This document shows, one piece after another, positions 50,552-62,105 of a stretch of DNA of 64,000 bases. The notes under the pieces were generated by a model, which ran no database searches, was not told the origin of the DNA, and worked only from the letters and a program-made list of their open reading frames with translations. Source of the DNA: Nyssa sinensis (Eukaryota > Streptophyta > Magnoliopsida > Cornales > Nyssaceae); NCBI GenBank assembly GCA_008638375.1, contig CM018032.1:32428751-32492750 (forward strand), written 5' to 3'. A program made the translations under genes and the position numbers. Numbering within the stretch: position 1 is the stretch's first letter; each line of letters opens with the position of its first letter.

Positions 50552-50972
50552 TGTAAGACCCCAACCTGATTAGTAGAAATTAAGTCAATAATTAAATATT
50601 AGGGACTTAAGAAAAACTTGACCAAGAAGACAAAGACAACAATAAAATAAAAATACGACTAATAAAAACAGTACATAAGGAAAATAAAATAACAAGGCTT
50701 CGACTAACGAAGTCGACATTTGAAGAACATAAACAAAATTTCAAGACCTCGATTTATTAAATCGATATGTGAAGGAAATGGATAAGAATACAAGTATACA
50801 AGAAGAAAAATGAGAATTAAATAAAAAAGGGAAAAAGTGGGATAAATAGTGTAAAATGCCAAACAAGGCATAGGGGGAAAAGGGGGGGGGGGGAATAAGC
50901 CAAATTTGCTACCCCAAAGACTTGAACCCTCAACTAAAAATTATTGAAGAATTTAAAACCCAAAAAGAAAGC
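50552..50972 (+). mobile_element. LTR fragment F (gypsy-type 5' end)
   Basis: Begins TGTAAGACCCCAACC inside the copia LTR and runs 421 bp to a breakpoint with minus-strand copia pol. A B-box-like gacttgaaccct (50919-50930, antisense) lies 370 bp from its start, as in LTRs A and G; its A box would fall at the breakpoint. A run of 13 Gs lies near 50882-50893. Confidence 0.65.
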
Positions 50973-51681
50973 TCTATGTGCTTTCCACCCTTGTGGTTTT
51001 TTAGCTCCTTGGATTTAGCTACAGCTCCACTATTGTCACAATAAAGGACCATATGCAACTAAGACCGTGGTACCACTCTTAGTTTCGAAAGGAACTTTTT
51101 GAGCCAAACTGTTTCCTTAGCTGCTTCAGAGGCAGCTACATATTCCACTTCAGTGGTTGAGTCAGCAATACATTGTTGCTTAACACTCCTCCAATTGATA
51201 GCTCCATCACCAAGAGTAAACACATATCTTGAGATTGACTTTCTAGGGTCCTGATTTGACATAAAGTCAGAATTTGTATAGCCAACTAGAACTAGATCAC
51301 TACCCTCGTATTTCAACATATAATCTCTAGTCCTTCTCAAGTACTTGAGAATATGTTTCACGATAGTCCAATGATTTGGTCTTGGATTAGATTGATATAT
51401 GCTGACCATGCCCACTGCAAAACATATTTGGTCTAATGCAAAACATAGCATACATAAGGCTTCCTATAGCTGAAGCATAAGGAACTGCCTTCATGTGTTC
51501 CTTTTCCTCAAGTGTCTTAGGACACTGATTCTTGGACAAAGGTGCTCCGTGCCTAAAAGGCAATAAGCCTTTCTTGGAGTTATGCATTGCAAACGTGATA
51601 AGAATTTTGTCTATATATGCAGCTTGAGATAAGCTTATCATCCCATTCTTCCAATCTTGCAAAAGCTTAATCCCAAGGATG
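50973..51681 (-). pseudogene. copia pol relic, RNase H part
   Basis: Minus strand from 51681: ILGIKLLQDWKNGMISLSQA, YIDKIL, then PYASAIGSLMYAMFCIRPN, SNPRPNHWTIVKHILKYLRR, GYTNSDFMS, ADSTTEVEYVAASEAAKETV and VLYCDNSGAV, ending GGKHIE at 50973. These are the standard motifs of the C-terminal part of Ty1/copia RT and RNase H (SIRE/Tork-like). Frameshifts are present near 51.4 and 51.06 kb. The upstream part of the gene lies beyond solo LTR D. Confidence 0.93.
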
Positions 51682-51686
51682 TAACA

Positions 51687-54600
51687 TATAATAACCTGAA
51701 ATTATTATTATTTTTTTTTTATAAAAATTTTCATGGTTATTATTATGATTATTATTATTGTTATTTATTATTGTTGGTATTAAAAATGTGAGATTAATAT
51801 GATGTGTATATTATTATTGTTACATGGGGGGTATGAATGTGTAACATGTATATATATGTCAAATAATTATATGTATGTATATATGTGTAGGATAATGCAT
51901 GTGCATGTATATGTGAATATGTATGTATGTATATATGGTAGTGTGTGTGTGCAACCGACCTAGTGTGTGTGTGTCTAGTGTGTGTATATGAGTGGATATA
52001 TATATATATATATATAGGTATAGATGTAGAGCAGCTTTGCATTTAATGCAAAGCTGCTTTGTAGGAAAATTTGGGTGGCTGATGCAGAGAGAAAAAGGTC
52101 AAGAAAAGGGGCTGTGAAGGGGGAGTAACCGAGAGAGAGAAATGGAGGTGTGAGAGATATATGTGTGTTCTCGGTTGGGGGAAGAGAAGGAAAGAAAAGC
52201 AGAAAGTGAGAGGGAACTGTAAGAACGGAGAGGAAGCTAGAGAGGTGACCAAGAGGAATAGAAGTGAGAGGAAGCAACCCCCAAAGAGAAAAACAGAAAT
52301 TTTAGGTAAGTGGGTGCTTCTGTTTTATTTTTTTTAAAGGCATGATAATTTATTCGATGCATTGAGGCTTAAAGAGCATATTGTAGAGATTGTTTTGCAA
52401 AAAGAATGAGGTTAAATGGTTGAGAAACTAGGGAGAAAACCTAGGTTGCAGGTCTCGGTTTTGGAAATTGGAACTTATCATTTTATGTGTAAAACTCCCT
52501 TTAAATGACCCTAAAATAATCCTACGAAGTGCAGAAAAAGAATAGAAAAAGAAAGAATGAAAAACAGTGGAAAAATGAGCATGAAATCGGAATTTTTCAG
52601 TTGGCCGGAGATTCGGCCATGGGCCTTTGAGCTCTATTTCGAGGAGATTGGGAAGGTTTTGAGGGAAATGGAGGATGGATGTGAGGCCTACGTGAAAAAC
52701 CGAAGAGAATGGCATTTTAAAAACTCGAAAATATCACCGGAGATCGGTCGCCGGCGCCGGAGAAGGCGCCGGAACCCTACTGCTACATCGCCGGAAAAAC
52801 GGGGAAGAAGGGGGGGCTTGTTCCGGGCCTGGGTCGGGTCGGTTCGGGTTCGGGTCGGGCTTGGGCCGAACCACCCTGCCACGTGTCGCGCTAAGGTTTT
52901 AAATTAAAAAGAAAATGAGACTGTTTGGTTCCTAGGATAGGGAATTAGAATTGAAATTGAATTGGGGGATGGGGATATCCTATTCCAGGTTTGAGGGATA
53001 GCCACTGTTTGGCTATCCATAGTGAGAATAGGACTTTCTTAAATTACAAATTGGCCCCTTGACTTTTAGAAACTATAAATTGACCCAAGAAGTTACGGAA
53101 TTTATAAATTGACCCCCCAACTGTTAATAATTATGTTTTGACCTACATGAATAAAATATTAATTAAATTAATTAATTAATTACTTAATTAAATTAATTTA
53201 ATTAATTAAATATTCAAAAATATTCCGGAGTCCAAATGGGACAAGTCATTAGTGTATTTTGACTATCTCGACCATTCTGAAACCAATGGTGAGGTCCGTT
53301 TTACGAGACGGGGTCTCAAAAAATAAAAGACCCGCAGTAACCTTTAAAATTACCAAAATGCCCCTAAATTGAAGTGCAGTCAAACGAACTCCGAATTAGG
53401 TAAACAAATAGTGAAACTTTATTATCTCGAACATTTCGAACTCAACCGTGGAGTCCGATTTGTGAAAAGAGGTCACGAAATGTAAGGACACGTGTAAAGT
53501 GCAAAATGACTGTTTTGCCCTTTTGAACCCCGGTGTCCGAATTGAGTTCTACGAGAACCTAAACTTATTTTCTTCAACGTCCTAGAACCAATGGTAGAGT
53601 TTAATTTAGCAAAATAGAAACTTATAAGATAAAGACTTAAAATTTGATGAATAGAATAAATTCAAATGACAATGAACTGAGTTACCTATTATGATTTTAG
53701 GGACACGAGAGGGCAAGGAGAAGGTGATCTGACCTTCGGTATCCTCACTGTGATTCTACCATACTACGAGTACACCTTCTTGAGTTGAGGTCGATTATCA
53801 GGTACGATATATTGTGCTAAGTAAGAAATAGAATTAAGATTAGGAATACTTGTTCTGCTGCCTTGATTGTTCACATGTTTGCTTGAACGTTCACATGCTT
53901 ATGTGCTTCATGCTATCTTGCTGATGTTGGATGATGATTATGCGTATACTGCGTGTGTTAGTGTAGTGTGTGAATTATATGCTTTGAGAACTGTTGATAT
54001 TATGAAATATGTACTTGAAAGCATGCTTTATGTACGAAAGAGATGCATCATTGAGATTACCGTATGACATGATGAAATCAGAGCATATTGGCATAGTGTG
54101 ATTCCTTGGACATGGTGTGGGTAAGCACTTGGTGCTTTGCATTATGAGGGTGCAGATCCTGTGGTGAAAAACCCAAAATCGGCCAATAGGTACTTGCCTG
54201 CCTGACGGATTCCGGACCGTGAAGCGAGACATACGTGGTGGTACTCATGCCATCGGAGAATGACCGTATCATGAGACATGGGTGGCATAGAGTTGCATGG
54301 GTGTGTCACGCATACTGCTCATATACTGCGTATTGTTTATATGCTGCCATCATGATATCGAATGCCATATAGAAATAACTGTACACTTGCACATGCCACG
54401 ACCTTAGTTCTGTTTCTTGCATTAGCATTATATTGTACCAGCATGTTGAGCTGACCCCTTTAGTGGGGCAAACATTTCAGATGATGTCCCAGCTGTACGA
54501 GACGTGGAGATGAACTGATTAGGGACTATGTTAGGCCCAAGGGGCGCTTTTGATATTTTGTAAGGGCATAAGCCCGCGACTGTATTTTATTTTGTATGTG

Positions 54601-54749
54601 GTGAAGAAATGGACCAGACCTTATGTATTTATCAGAACAGTATGTAGAATGTATGTGATCGTCCTTAATTATCTTTTATTCCTTTATTATTTTATTTTCT
54701 TTTGTCTCGTTACTCGCGCCTCGGGTTCGCTGGAATCCGGGGCGTGACA
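51687..54749 (+). mobile_element. solo LTR D (3.06 kb) inside copia pol
   Basis: Runs from TATAATAACCTG (TG mutated to TA) to GGGGCGTGACA, with the perfect TSD TAACA (51682-51686 and 54750-54754). Layout: a TA/GT-rich zone (51.83-52.02 kb), a GA-rich leader (52.08-52.3 kb), TTTTAG|GTAAGT at 52305/52306, a GC-rich CCGG-dense patch (52.73-52.87 kb), repeated modules (53.27, 53.43 and 53.58 kb) and a 3' splice-site match ending at 54480. The stretch 54080-54320 resembles LTR E in the antiparallel direction (E 20450-20710), so D and E are related families. Reading frames at 52557-52907 are CCGG-repeat artefacts. Confidence 0.93.
52306..54480 (+). other. predicted intron inside LTR D
   Basis: Donor TTTTAG|GTAAGT follows a GA-rich leader; acceptor AACATTTCAG|ATGATG lies 269 bases before the LTR end. 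A CCCC-tttagt-GGGG hairpin lies just upstream of the acceptor. Predicted length 2175 bp. Confidence 0.45.
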
Positions 54750-54754
54750 TAACA

Positions 54755-55467
54755 AGTCCTTCATATAAAACTGATTTGCTAGCCAAACCTTTATCGTAGA
54801 CAACACCCTACATCATTCCCAATAAGTAGTATATCATCCACATACAGAACTAGGAACACCACCACGCTTCCTTCACTCTTCTTATACACACAAGGTTCAT
54901 TCGGGTTTTGATCAAAACCAAATGACTTGATTGCCTGATCAAATCAGATGTTCCAACTTTGGGAAGCTTGCTTAGGTCCATAAATGGACTTATGCAGCTT
55001 GCATACCATTTGCTCTTGGCCTTTAGCTGTGAAACCACCTGGTTGCATCATATAGATGTCTTCCTTAAGATAGCCATTCAAGAATGCTGTCTTGACATCC
55101 ATTTGTCAAATCTCATAATAAAAATGAGCTGCAATAGATAAGAGAATCTGAATAGACTTAAGCATAGCAACTGGTGAACACGTTTCCTCATAGTCGATAC
55201 CTTCTTTTTGAGTAAACCCTTTAGCCACTAGTTTAGTTTTAAAAGTCTCAACTGATCCATCGGCTCATCTCTTTCTCCTGTAGATCCACTTACAACCAAT
55301 TGGTTTAATATTGGAAGGTGGTTCCACAAGTTCCCAGACCTGATTAGAATACATAGATTCCATCTCAGCTTTCATAACATTTTGTCAAAGTCTCGAATCT
55401 TAACAGAGATTGCCTTGTCGTAGCTATTGGGATCTAAAACATGTTCATCTAAGACAGACTCACCTAA
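54755..55467 (-). pseudogene. copia pol relic, reverse transcriptase N-terminal part
   Basis: Minus strand from 55467: [88 protein letters not shown] and LVLYVDDILLIGND, where YVDD (54844-54833) is the catalytic motif of Ty1/copia RT. Two in-frame stops (after RRKR and before QMDV) show it is dead. Element B interrupts it at 55467 and solo LTR D at 54755. Confidence 0.94.
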
Positions 55468-55970
55468 TGTGATACCCCGATCGAATTGTAACCGAGACAC
55501 TGTGTAAACCCTAGTCGATAGGGCTTTATGTTACAATGTCAAATGAAATGGATGAGTTTGGATTTAAAATTTTTTTCGAATGTACGGAGGATATCTAGGC
55601 GAAGCCTGAACAAGCCAGGGAAAACGAATAGCGATAAAATTACAATGATGAAATAAACTGTGTGGGTTTTCAATAGCTTCAAATATATGGACGAATGCCA
55701 AGGCAAACGAATAGCGAAAAAAAAAGAAATAAAAAAAAATTAAAAGGGAATAAAACAAAATTAAAATTAAAATAAAATAAGAATTAGAAATAAATAAAAA
55801 AATTGGAATTTGAAATATATATATGTATTTATATATAGGTATAAATATATAAGGATATATATATATATGTGAAAATGTATATATGTAAATCAGTTACAAT
55901 ATGTAATTGAATATTAAAAAGAAAGAAAACGGGTGGGGGTTATTGGCACAAGGAAGTGAACGGGCAATGA

Positions 55971-55974
<4 letters not shown>

Positions 55975-56010
<36 letters not shown>
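55975..56010 (+). repeat. GA microsatellite in the leader of LTR B
   Basis: About 16 GA dinucleotides, followed by 300 bases of purine-rich leader. The 3' LTR copy (62603-62640) is shorter and interrupted. Confidence 0.9.
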
Positions 56011-56013
<3 letters not shown>

Positions 56014-56991
56014 AAGAGAGAGAAGGAGAAATAAAGGGGGGTTTTAAATTGAAAGCATGCCAAGCATGCGTTAGAACTGGAAAAAAAAAAGGAAGAGAAA
56101 AAGCAGAGAAGAAAGAAAACAGCGCAATCGGCTCAATCAGAGAGGTGCGGCACACGAACCAAGAAGAAAAAAGAAAGAATAAGGAAGGAAGAAGCAGTAG
56201 GTGGGTCAGTGGAAGAGAAGAGAAGAAAAACAGAGGGAGAGAGAAGCAAAAAAGGAAGAGCCGAACCGTTCATGGGCGTACAACAGGAAAAAAAAAGGTA
56301 AGACACTAAGCTTTCTGTCTTAAATTTTGAGAAGCATGAATGATTTATTTGATTTTAGGATCTTGTTAAGCATGTAAATTGGTTTATATTGCAATTTGAA
56401 TCAAGCGAAATGATCCAAAAATAAGTGAGAAAATGACATTTATAGGGTAGGAATAAAAATCGGGTTGTGTAATTTTTATACATTTAACTTGGTTTAAACA
56501 ATGGGGGATTATTCCAAAGAGGTGCAGAAATTGAACGGGAGAAGAAATGGGCCAAAACAGTGGAGAAAAAGGTGGGAAAAATGGGAGAAAAGGGACTGGC
56601 CGGAAAATTGCACAGCTCAGGTGGAGCTGTGGTTTTCCCTATTTTGGGGGAGATCCGACACTCCGATCAGAAAACCGAGAGTAGATTTGAGTTGCCCATG
56701 ACCTGTAGGTATGAACCCTACTGAAAAACATAAGAAAATCCATCGCCGGTGACGGAGAAGACCACCGGCCATGCGTGGGGAAGAAGACGCGCTGCTGGGT
56801 TTTGTTTCTTGATTTGGGCCAAACCGGGTCGGGTCAGACCCGACCCACCCATTTAGAAGGCTGCCCAACACTGTTATATTATGGGTTGTGTTTTAAATTG
56901 GAGATTGGGGGGTGTTTGGTTGTGAAGGAGAAGCCATCCATTGTTTGGTTTACAATTGTAAAAGAAATGAAAAAAAAATTGTATGGGCTGT

Positions 56992-57052
56992 GACTTGAAC
57001 CCATGACCAAGGGGAAAGAGTGGGAAGAATGGACCACTATACCACTGAGGCA
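56992..57052 (-). other. tRNA-like module, antisense to LTR B
   Basis: Minus strand: TGCCTCAGTGGTATAGTGG (A-box-like, from 57052) and, 50 bases on, GGGTTCAAGTC (B box, from 57002). The first part is close to a plant tRNA D-arm; the T-stem has two mismatches. Confidence 0.6.
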
Positions 57053-58321
57053 CATGTGGTTTATTTTGTTTCAAATAATATATATTAGATACAATTAAGT
57101 AAATTAAATAAATTCGACTTAAATTTCTACGCGCAAATTAGTCCAATAAATAGTGTAAACTCACTGTTTTGGACCTTCTAAATCCAATGGTGAAGTCCAT
57201 TTTACAAGACCAAGTCCCGAAAAATAAAATGCCCGTAGAAATGTCGAAATTCCAAAATGCCAAAATGCCCCTAAGTCGAAGGTGAGTCAAACGGACTCCG
57301 ATTGAGTTAAGTAAATAGTAGATTTTTATTATTTCAAACTTTTTGGACTTAACGGTGAAGTCCAAATTGTGAAAACAAAACCCAAAAAATAGAGACACAT
57401 AAAAGACCATTTTTTCCTTGGGTAAATTAGATCAAATTAGAAGTCGTAGAAGTATAAAGTAATAAAAGAGATATTTAGCGTAGCGAGGCATAAATTTGAT
57501 AAATGACATTAAAGTTAAAACGTGTTTAGTGATATATAAGAGACTCGAAAGGAAAAAGGGAAGGTCACAGAATACTAAGATGCATCGATAAAGTAAGTGA
57601 ATTCCTATATCTTATACATGGTTTTCCAAGCCACATCATTTCTATGACTGCCAAAACTTTGTACTCATGTATGTAACCGCTATTGTTATCCTATCATTGA
57701 TATTGTCATATCTGGTGGTTGCCTATTGACATTGTTGTTATGCTGTACTGCACCTTGAAAGACTTATTGATTAATGTTTACTTGCATGCCATTCATACCT
57801 TATGCACTTCTTATTGAATCACGATATAATCTTGATTTGTAATTAAATGTCGGATTTGTGCTCAGTCACAACATCCATCCGATTGCTTTCTGAGTTGGCA
57901 GGACCTACGGGTCGAGACTATGAAGGGACAAATGGTGAGAGGGGTGTTTTTATTAATTGACAGGACCTACGGGCCAATTAACGGGACCTACGAGTCAAAT
58001 CGTGATCAGACATATGGTGATGGGGGTGTTCATACATATGGAGTTATGAGGGTATTTTATATGCATTGACCATTTTCTCATTAATTGTACTTGACTGTGA
58101 CTATTTTATTGTGGCAGTATTTATGTTAATTGTGATTATTGTGCTTTATCCATATCCATGCTACACTTCTGCTCACACTTTTTATGGGGCTTTACTGTTC
58201 ATTGGCTTTGTGGCACTTTACTGTTAACTGCAATCGTTGTCATGACTGGCTATCATGTCACCTTGAATTCATGTTTTCTTATGTAATCCCTAACCTGTAT
58301 TTGAGATAGACTTTTACTTAC

Positions 58322-58357
58322 TGAGCTTTGTTAGCTCACCCCTTACTAATTTTTCAG
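58322..58357 (+). promoter_or_regulatory. hairpin and 3' splice-site match, LTR B
   Basis: TGAGCT-ttgtt-AGCTCA stem-loop, then cccc, then aatttttcag|gtgag. Confidence 0.55.
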
Positions 58358-58667
58358 GTGAGAATGCTACAGAACCACAGTAGGAGATCAGGAGCTTAAG
58401 GAGTCAGTTGAGGAGCATGATAATAGTGAATAAAGTCTCTCCCATGTACTCACCACCTAAGAGTGGGTTATGTTTAGTTTATTGTTAGATTTATTTCCAG
58501 TCTTTGAACAATGTTTGCAATAAGGCTTCCGCACTTTAATGTTATATTTACATTATTTACTGATATCATTGGTAAAAGAATTAAAAAAGAAGGGACGACC
58601 ATTGGGACGACCATTGGGCCGGCCCCGCGATACGAGATCCACATAGGGTGGGTTTTGAGTCGTGACA

Positions 58668-61600
58668 GCTTGGTATCAGTGCAAGATTCTTAGGTTTTAG
58701 TGAGTCATGGGGGATAGGATTAGAGTACTAGAACGATTAAATCTAAGAGTCAGTCAATAGATAACATTAACATTATTAAGATAGACTGTTATGTGAACAC
58801 TTACTGTTAATTTACGTAAACATTGACGGATTGATTTATAGTTTTCACATTTACTGCTTAGTTGAACTTAGAAACAGAACCTCTTGGCTACTTGTTAACT
58901 CTTTCAATACTATCGAGAGATTTATTATTAATGAATACTATATACCGAGGGAAAAGACTATATGTTATGATGGACATCAGTGATTATTGAACAAGTGGGA
59001 TGATTAAATAAAAAGAGACCTTTAAGGAAGAGTAGTATGGTTAAAGATAAGTGATGAGGATTCTCGAGGAATGACACTGCAAATATTTGAGGAGATTTTG
59101 ATAAATGTTATAGATGAATAAACGAGGCTTGAATAAGAGATAGTCTGAAGGAAACTTAATAGATAATTACAAGAGGAGTTGATACTCTAAATAACTTAAT
59201 GGTGTACCAGAAATATGGAAATTCTTAAGTAAGTCGTAAGAAGATCCTGATAAAGTAGAGATGAATAGAGTCTTGAAGAGAATTACTAATTGAACGAGAT
59301 TGCCAGAATTGATCTTATGAAATATGATGATTTTGGGACGAGGCTGACATATGATGAATGAATATTAGGAAGAAATCCATGAAGCTTGTGATCTAAGATG
59401 AAGTGTGATGCGATTGTAGTCAATACCCTATCAAGTTAGATGAAGGTAAATGATAAATGATTCTGAATAAATATTAGAGATCAGTGTAATCTAAATGATC
59501 GTAAAGACTAAACTGGTAGTAAATCATTTAGAGAAACCATGAAATTGAGATGATATATGATTTTGGGGTATTACGAGGAAATCATTATTCATGAATGATA
59601 TACATGTAGCATATGAGGTATAGATCATAAGTACATGATAATTAACCGATTAGATACTCTTAAAGGAATTAAGAATCCAAGGATTTAAATAGTTAAATGA
59701 TCAGTGACTTTTGGAGTACGATAGGTTGTTTAAATACTAAGGTTAATAGTTTGGGAGAGACTATGTTATGAATGACTTGATGTTTCTTGGATGATTAAGA
59801 TGATCTAGTGAATAGTGACTTTTGAGAGAAAGTAGTGTGTTTAAGGGCAAAGGTTAAGGATTCTTCGAAAGAATCATACCAGTGTCGAGGTTGACGACTC
59901 TTAAGTTATTAAACTGTGAATTGATCAATGAATTGGGGGAAACTATCATTTGAACAAGGGCAACGATTAATGCTCTTTTGGAAGATATAGGGTGACATAG
60001 AGTTGAGATTGTGAAATCTTGTAAAGTCGGTGGGTTTAACAACAAATCTATATGAGAGATGGTCTAAAGAAGACTTAATGAATAGTAAAATGAGGAGTTG
60101 GAAACTCCAGATGGATTAATGATATATAAAAAATATGAGGATTCTTAAGTGAGTCATATAGGATAAAGATAAATGGATCATTGGAGGCAAATATTGATTG
60201 AACGAGACTATCAAGTGAACATTATGAAATGTGATGGCTCTAAAAGGAGATTGACATGTGATGAATTTGGGAAAAATTCAATGGATCTTGTTGATCTAGG
60301 TGAGAATATGACCCAATTAAGGGTGGTACTTTATTAAGTTAGCTGAATTTATTTAAAAATAAATAAATGATTGATGACTTCGAATGACTTTTGAGGATTA
60401 ACCTAATTTGACAATTAAAGAGATGGAAATTGTGGCATAATGTCTAGAAAAAAATTGGTAAGAACAACGATTGTGATAAATGATACATAATTCCTTGAGA
60501 TACTACGAGAACAATTAAGATTAAGGTAGAAAGAAGGAATAACTAAATTGTGAAACTAAGGAAGTATGGAATTTCCATGATGGAAAAAACTTGATATCGT
60601 CGTGATAAACTTTGAATGTCAAATGTAACGATAAAATGATGGGATGTCTAATTGATGTGAACAATCTTGGAAAATGATATGAAGTCATAGACTGTATAAA
60701 GAATTTCCTATACGGTTGAATAAGTTCTTGAAAGAACAAATTTGAAAAAAAAAAGTTGAATAACGACTGGGGAGAGAAATGTAACATATAATGCAAAACT
60801 GAATATGATGACAAGTATAAGAAATGAGACAGTTGAACAACTTTTCTGAACATGGATAAGTGAAATCATGATAATGGTTATAAAATTAAAAATCCATAAG
60901 CCTTTGAGATTTGAACTAATCAAATGATGTGAAAAATTTAAGGTAAACCAAACATGATAACACCATTAAGAATGCTTTTAGAGTAGACTGTCACATGAAG
61001 AATCAGTGATTGAGGTAAAAGACTACCCTAAAATTTTCTAAGTACATATACCATGCCTTAATCTATGAAGGGATGAAGAATCAAAACCTGTGAAAAGAGC
61101 AATTGTAAAAGGCACCAGTCTATAATGTGAAAAAAGAAAAAGAGAGAAACTGATTTCCTCAACCTATCTAATTCATAAAAGGATAAATGAACACGAATTT
61201 GAAAACAAAGAAAGGAATGTAAAAAAAAAAATACAAAATGAAATGAAAAGAGGATTGATAAATCAACAAGGAATGAACATCTGATTGAGAAATCACAAAT
61301 GGAAAGTTCAAATAAATTTGAAGTCACTCGTGCAAGGGATAAATATTGTAATGCAAAGAGAATACGAGTAAATCGTCCTAACATGAACCAAAATATGCTC
61401 ATGAAAACAAAAAGGAATATGATACTCTATCCTTAGTAAAACTTAACGTACTTGAATGACAAACCCAAGACACTCTAACCATAGAGATGGTGTAGGCTAG
61501 TTACACCGTTGACTTCTTATGACCACTTATTAAAGAAACAGATCGAAAAGAAATGATCAAGGTATTAGATACCTTTACCTGACACATGATGGGCCATACG

Positions 61601-62105
61601 AGATCAATGGAAGTTGACAGCCTATGATCAGTAAGGTAATAACAACTTGGTACCCAATGAGATGAATATAACAACTAGCTGTAGAACTAGTCAAGATATT
61701 GGTAACAAGGGGAAATAGTTAAGTAACTGAAAAGATGACTTAGGATGAGTAATGAAAGTAATAGATCCCTAGCCATAGATCTGAGAACTAAAAAGAAACG
61801 CATGGGGATGTTAATACTAAAATTTGAAGACAATGAGTTAAAAGTCTCGAGGAAGTTAAAAGGTCAAACTTTGACTTTCAAAATTCACTATTGAATTAAA
61901 ACAAAAAGGGATACAAAAGAACTGTGAACCCTATATAAAGAAATTTTCTTGCTTGAGGATATAGTTTCTGAATACCGGAAATAAGTCCAAGAGATAGATC
62001 AAAAAGAGGATTATGAAGATGAAATTGGCATGATGAGGTAATAAAGTTTCTTAGATTGTGAACATTCGAGTTTTGGGGACAAAACTCAATTTAAGAGAGG
62101 TAGAA
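58668..62105 (+). mobile_element. non-coding interior of element B
   Basis: Starts with spacer gct and a PBS, TGGTATCAGTGC (58671-58682, one mismatch to tRNA-iMet), and ends with gagttttggggacaaaactc and the polypurine tract aagagaggtagaa (62093-62105). No gag or pol domain is recognisable in 3.4 kb; most of it aligns by eye with the interior of element A. LARD-type non-autonomous element. Confidence 0.8.

Larger units (their letters stand above)
56298..58357 (+). other. predicted intron inside LTR B
   Basis: GTAAGA at the 5' side after the purine-rich leader and TTTTTCAG|GTGAG at the 3' side, 310 bases before the LTR end; predicted length 2060 bp. The 3' LTR has GTAGGA at the donor (62909), a likely loss. 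Confidence 0.45.
55468..58667 (+). repeat. 5' LTR of element B
   Basis: TGTGATACCCCGATC to GTCGTGACA, 3200 bp, followed by a PBS. Layout: an AT-rich TATA-repeat zone (55815-55890), a GA microsatellite (55975-56010) in a purine-rich leader, AAAAG|GTAAGA at 56297/56298, an antisense tRNA-like module (56992-57052), repeated modules (57.17 and 57.34 kb), three copies of 'gacctacggg' (57.90-57.99 kb), a hairpin (58322-58338) and TTTTTCAG ending at 58357. It sits inside minus-strand copia RT; the presumed left TSD is cctaa. Confidence 0.93.

Noticed and set aside
52557..52907. Arg-rich 116-codon frame
   Set aside because: Arises from a CCGG/GAA-rich patch in LTR D; a similar patch in LTR B (56.74-56.78 kb) is not open.
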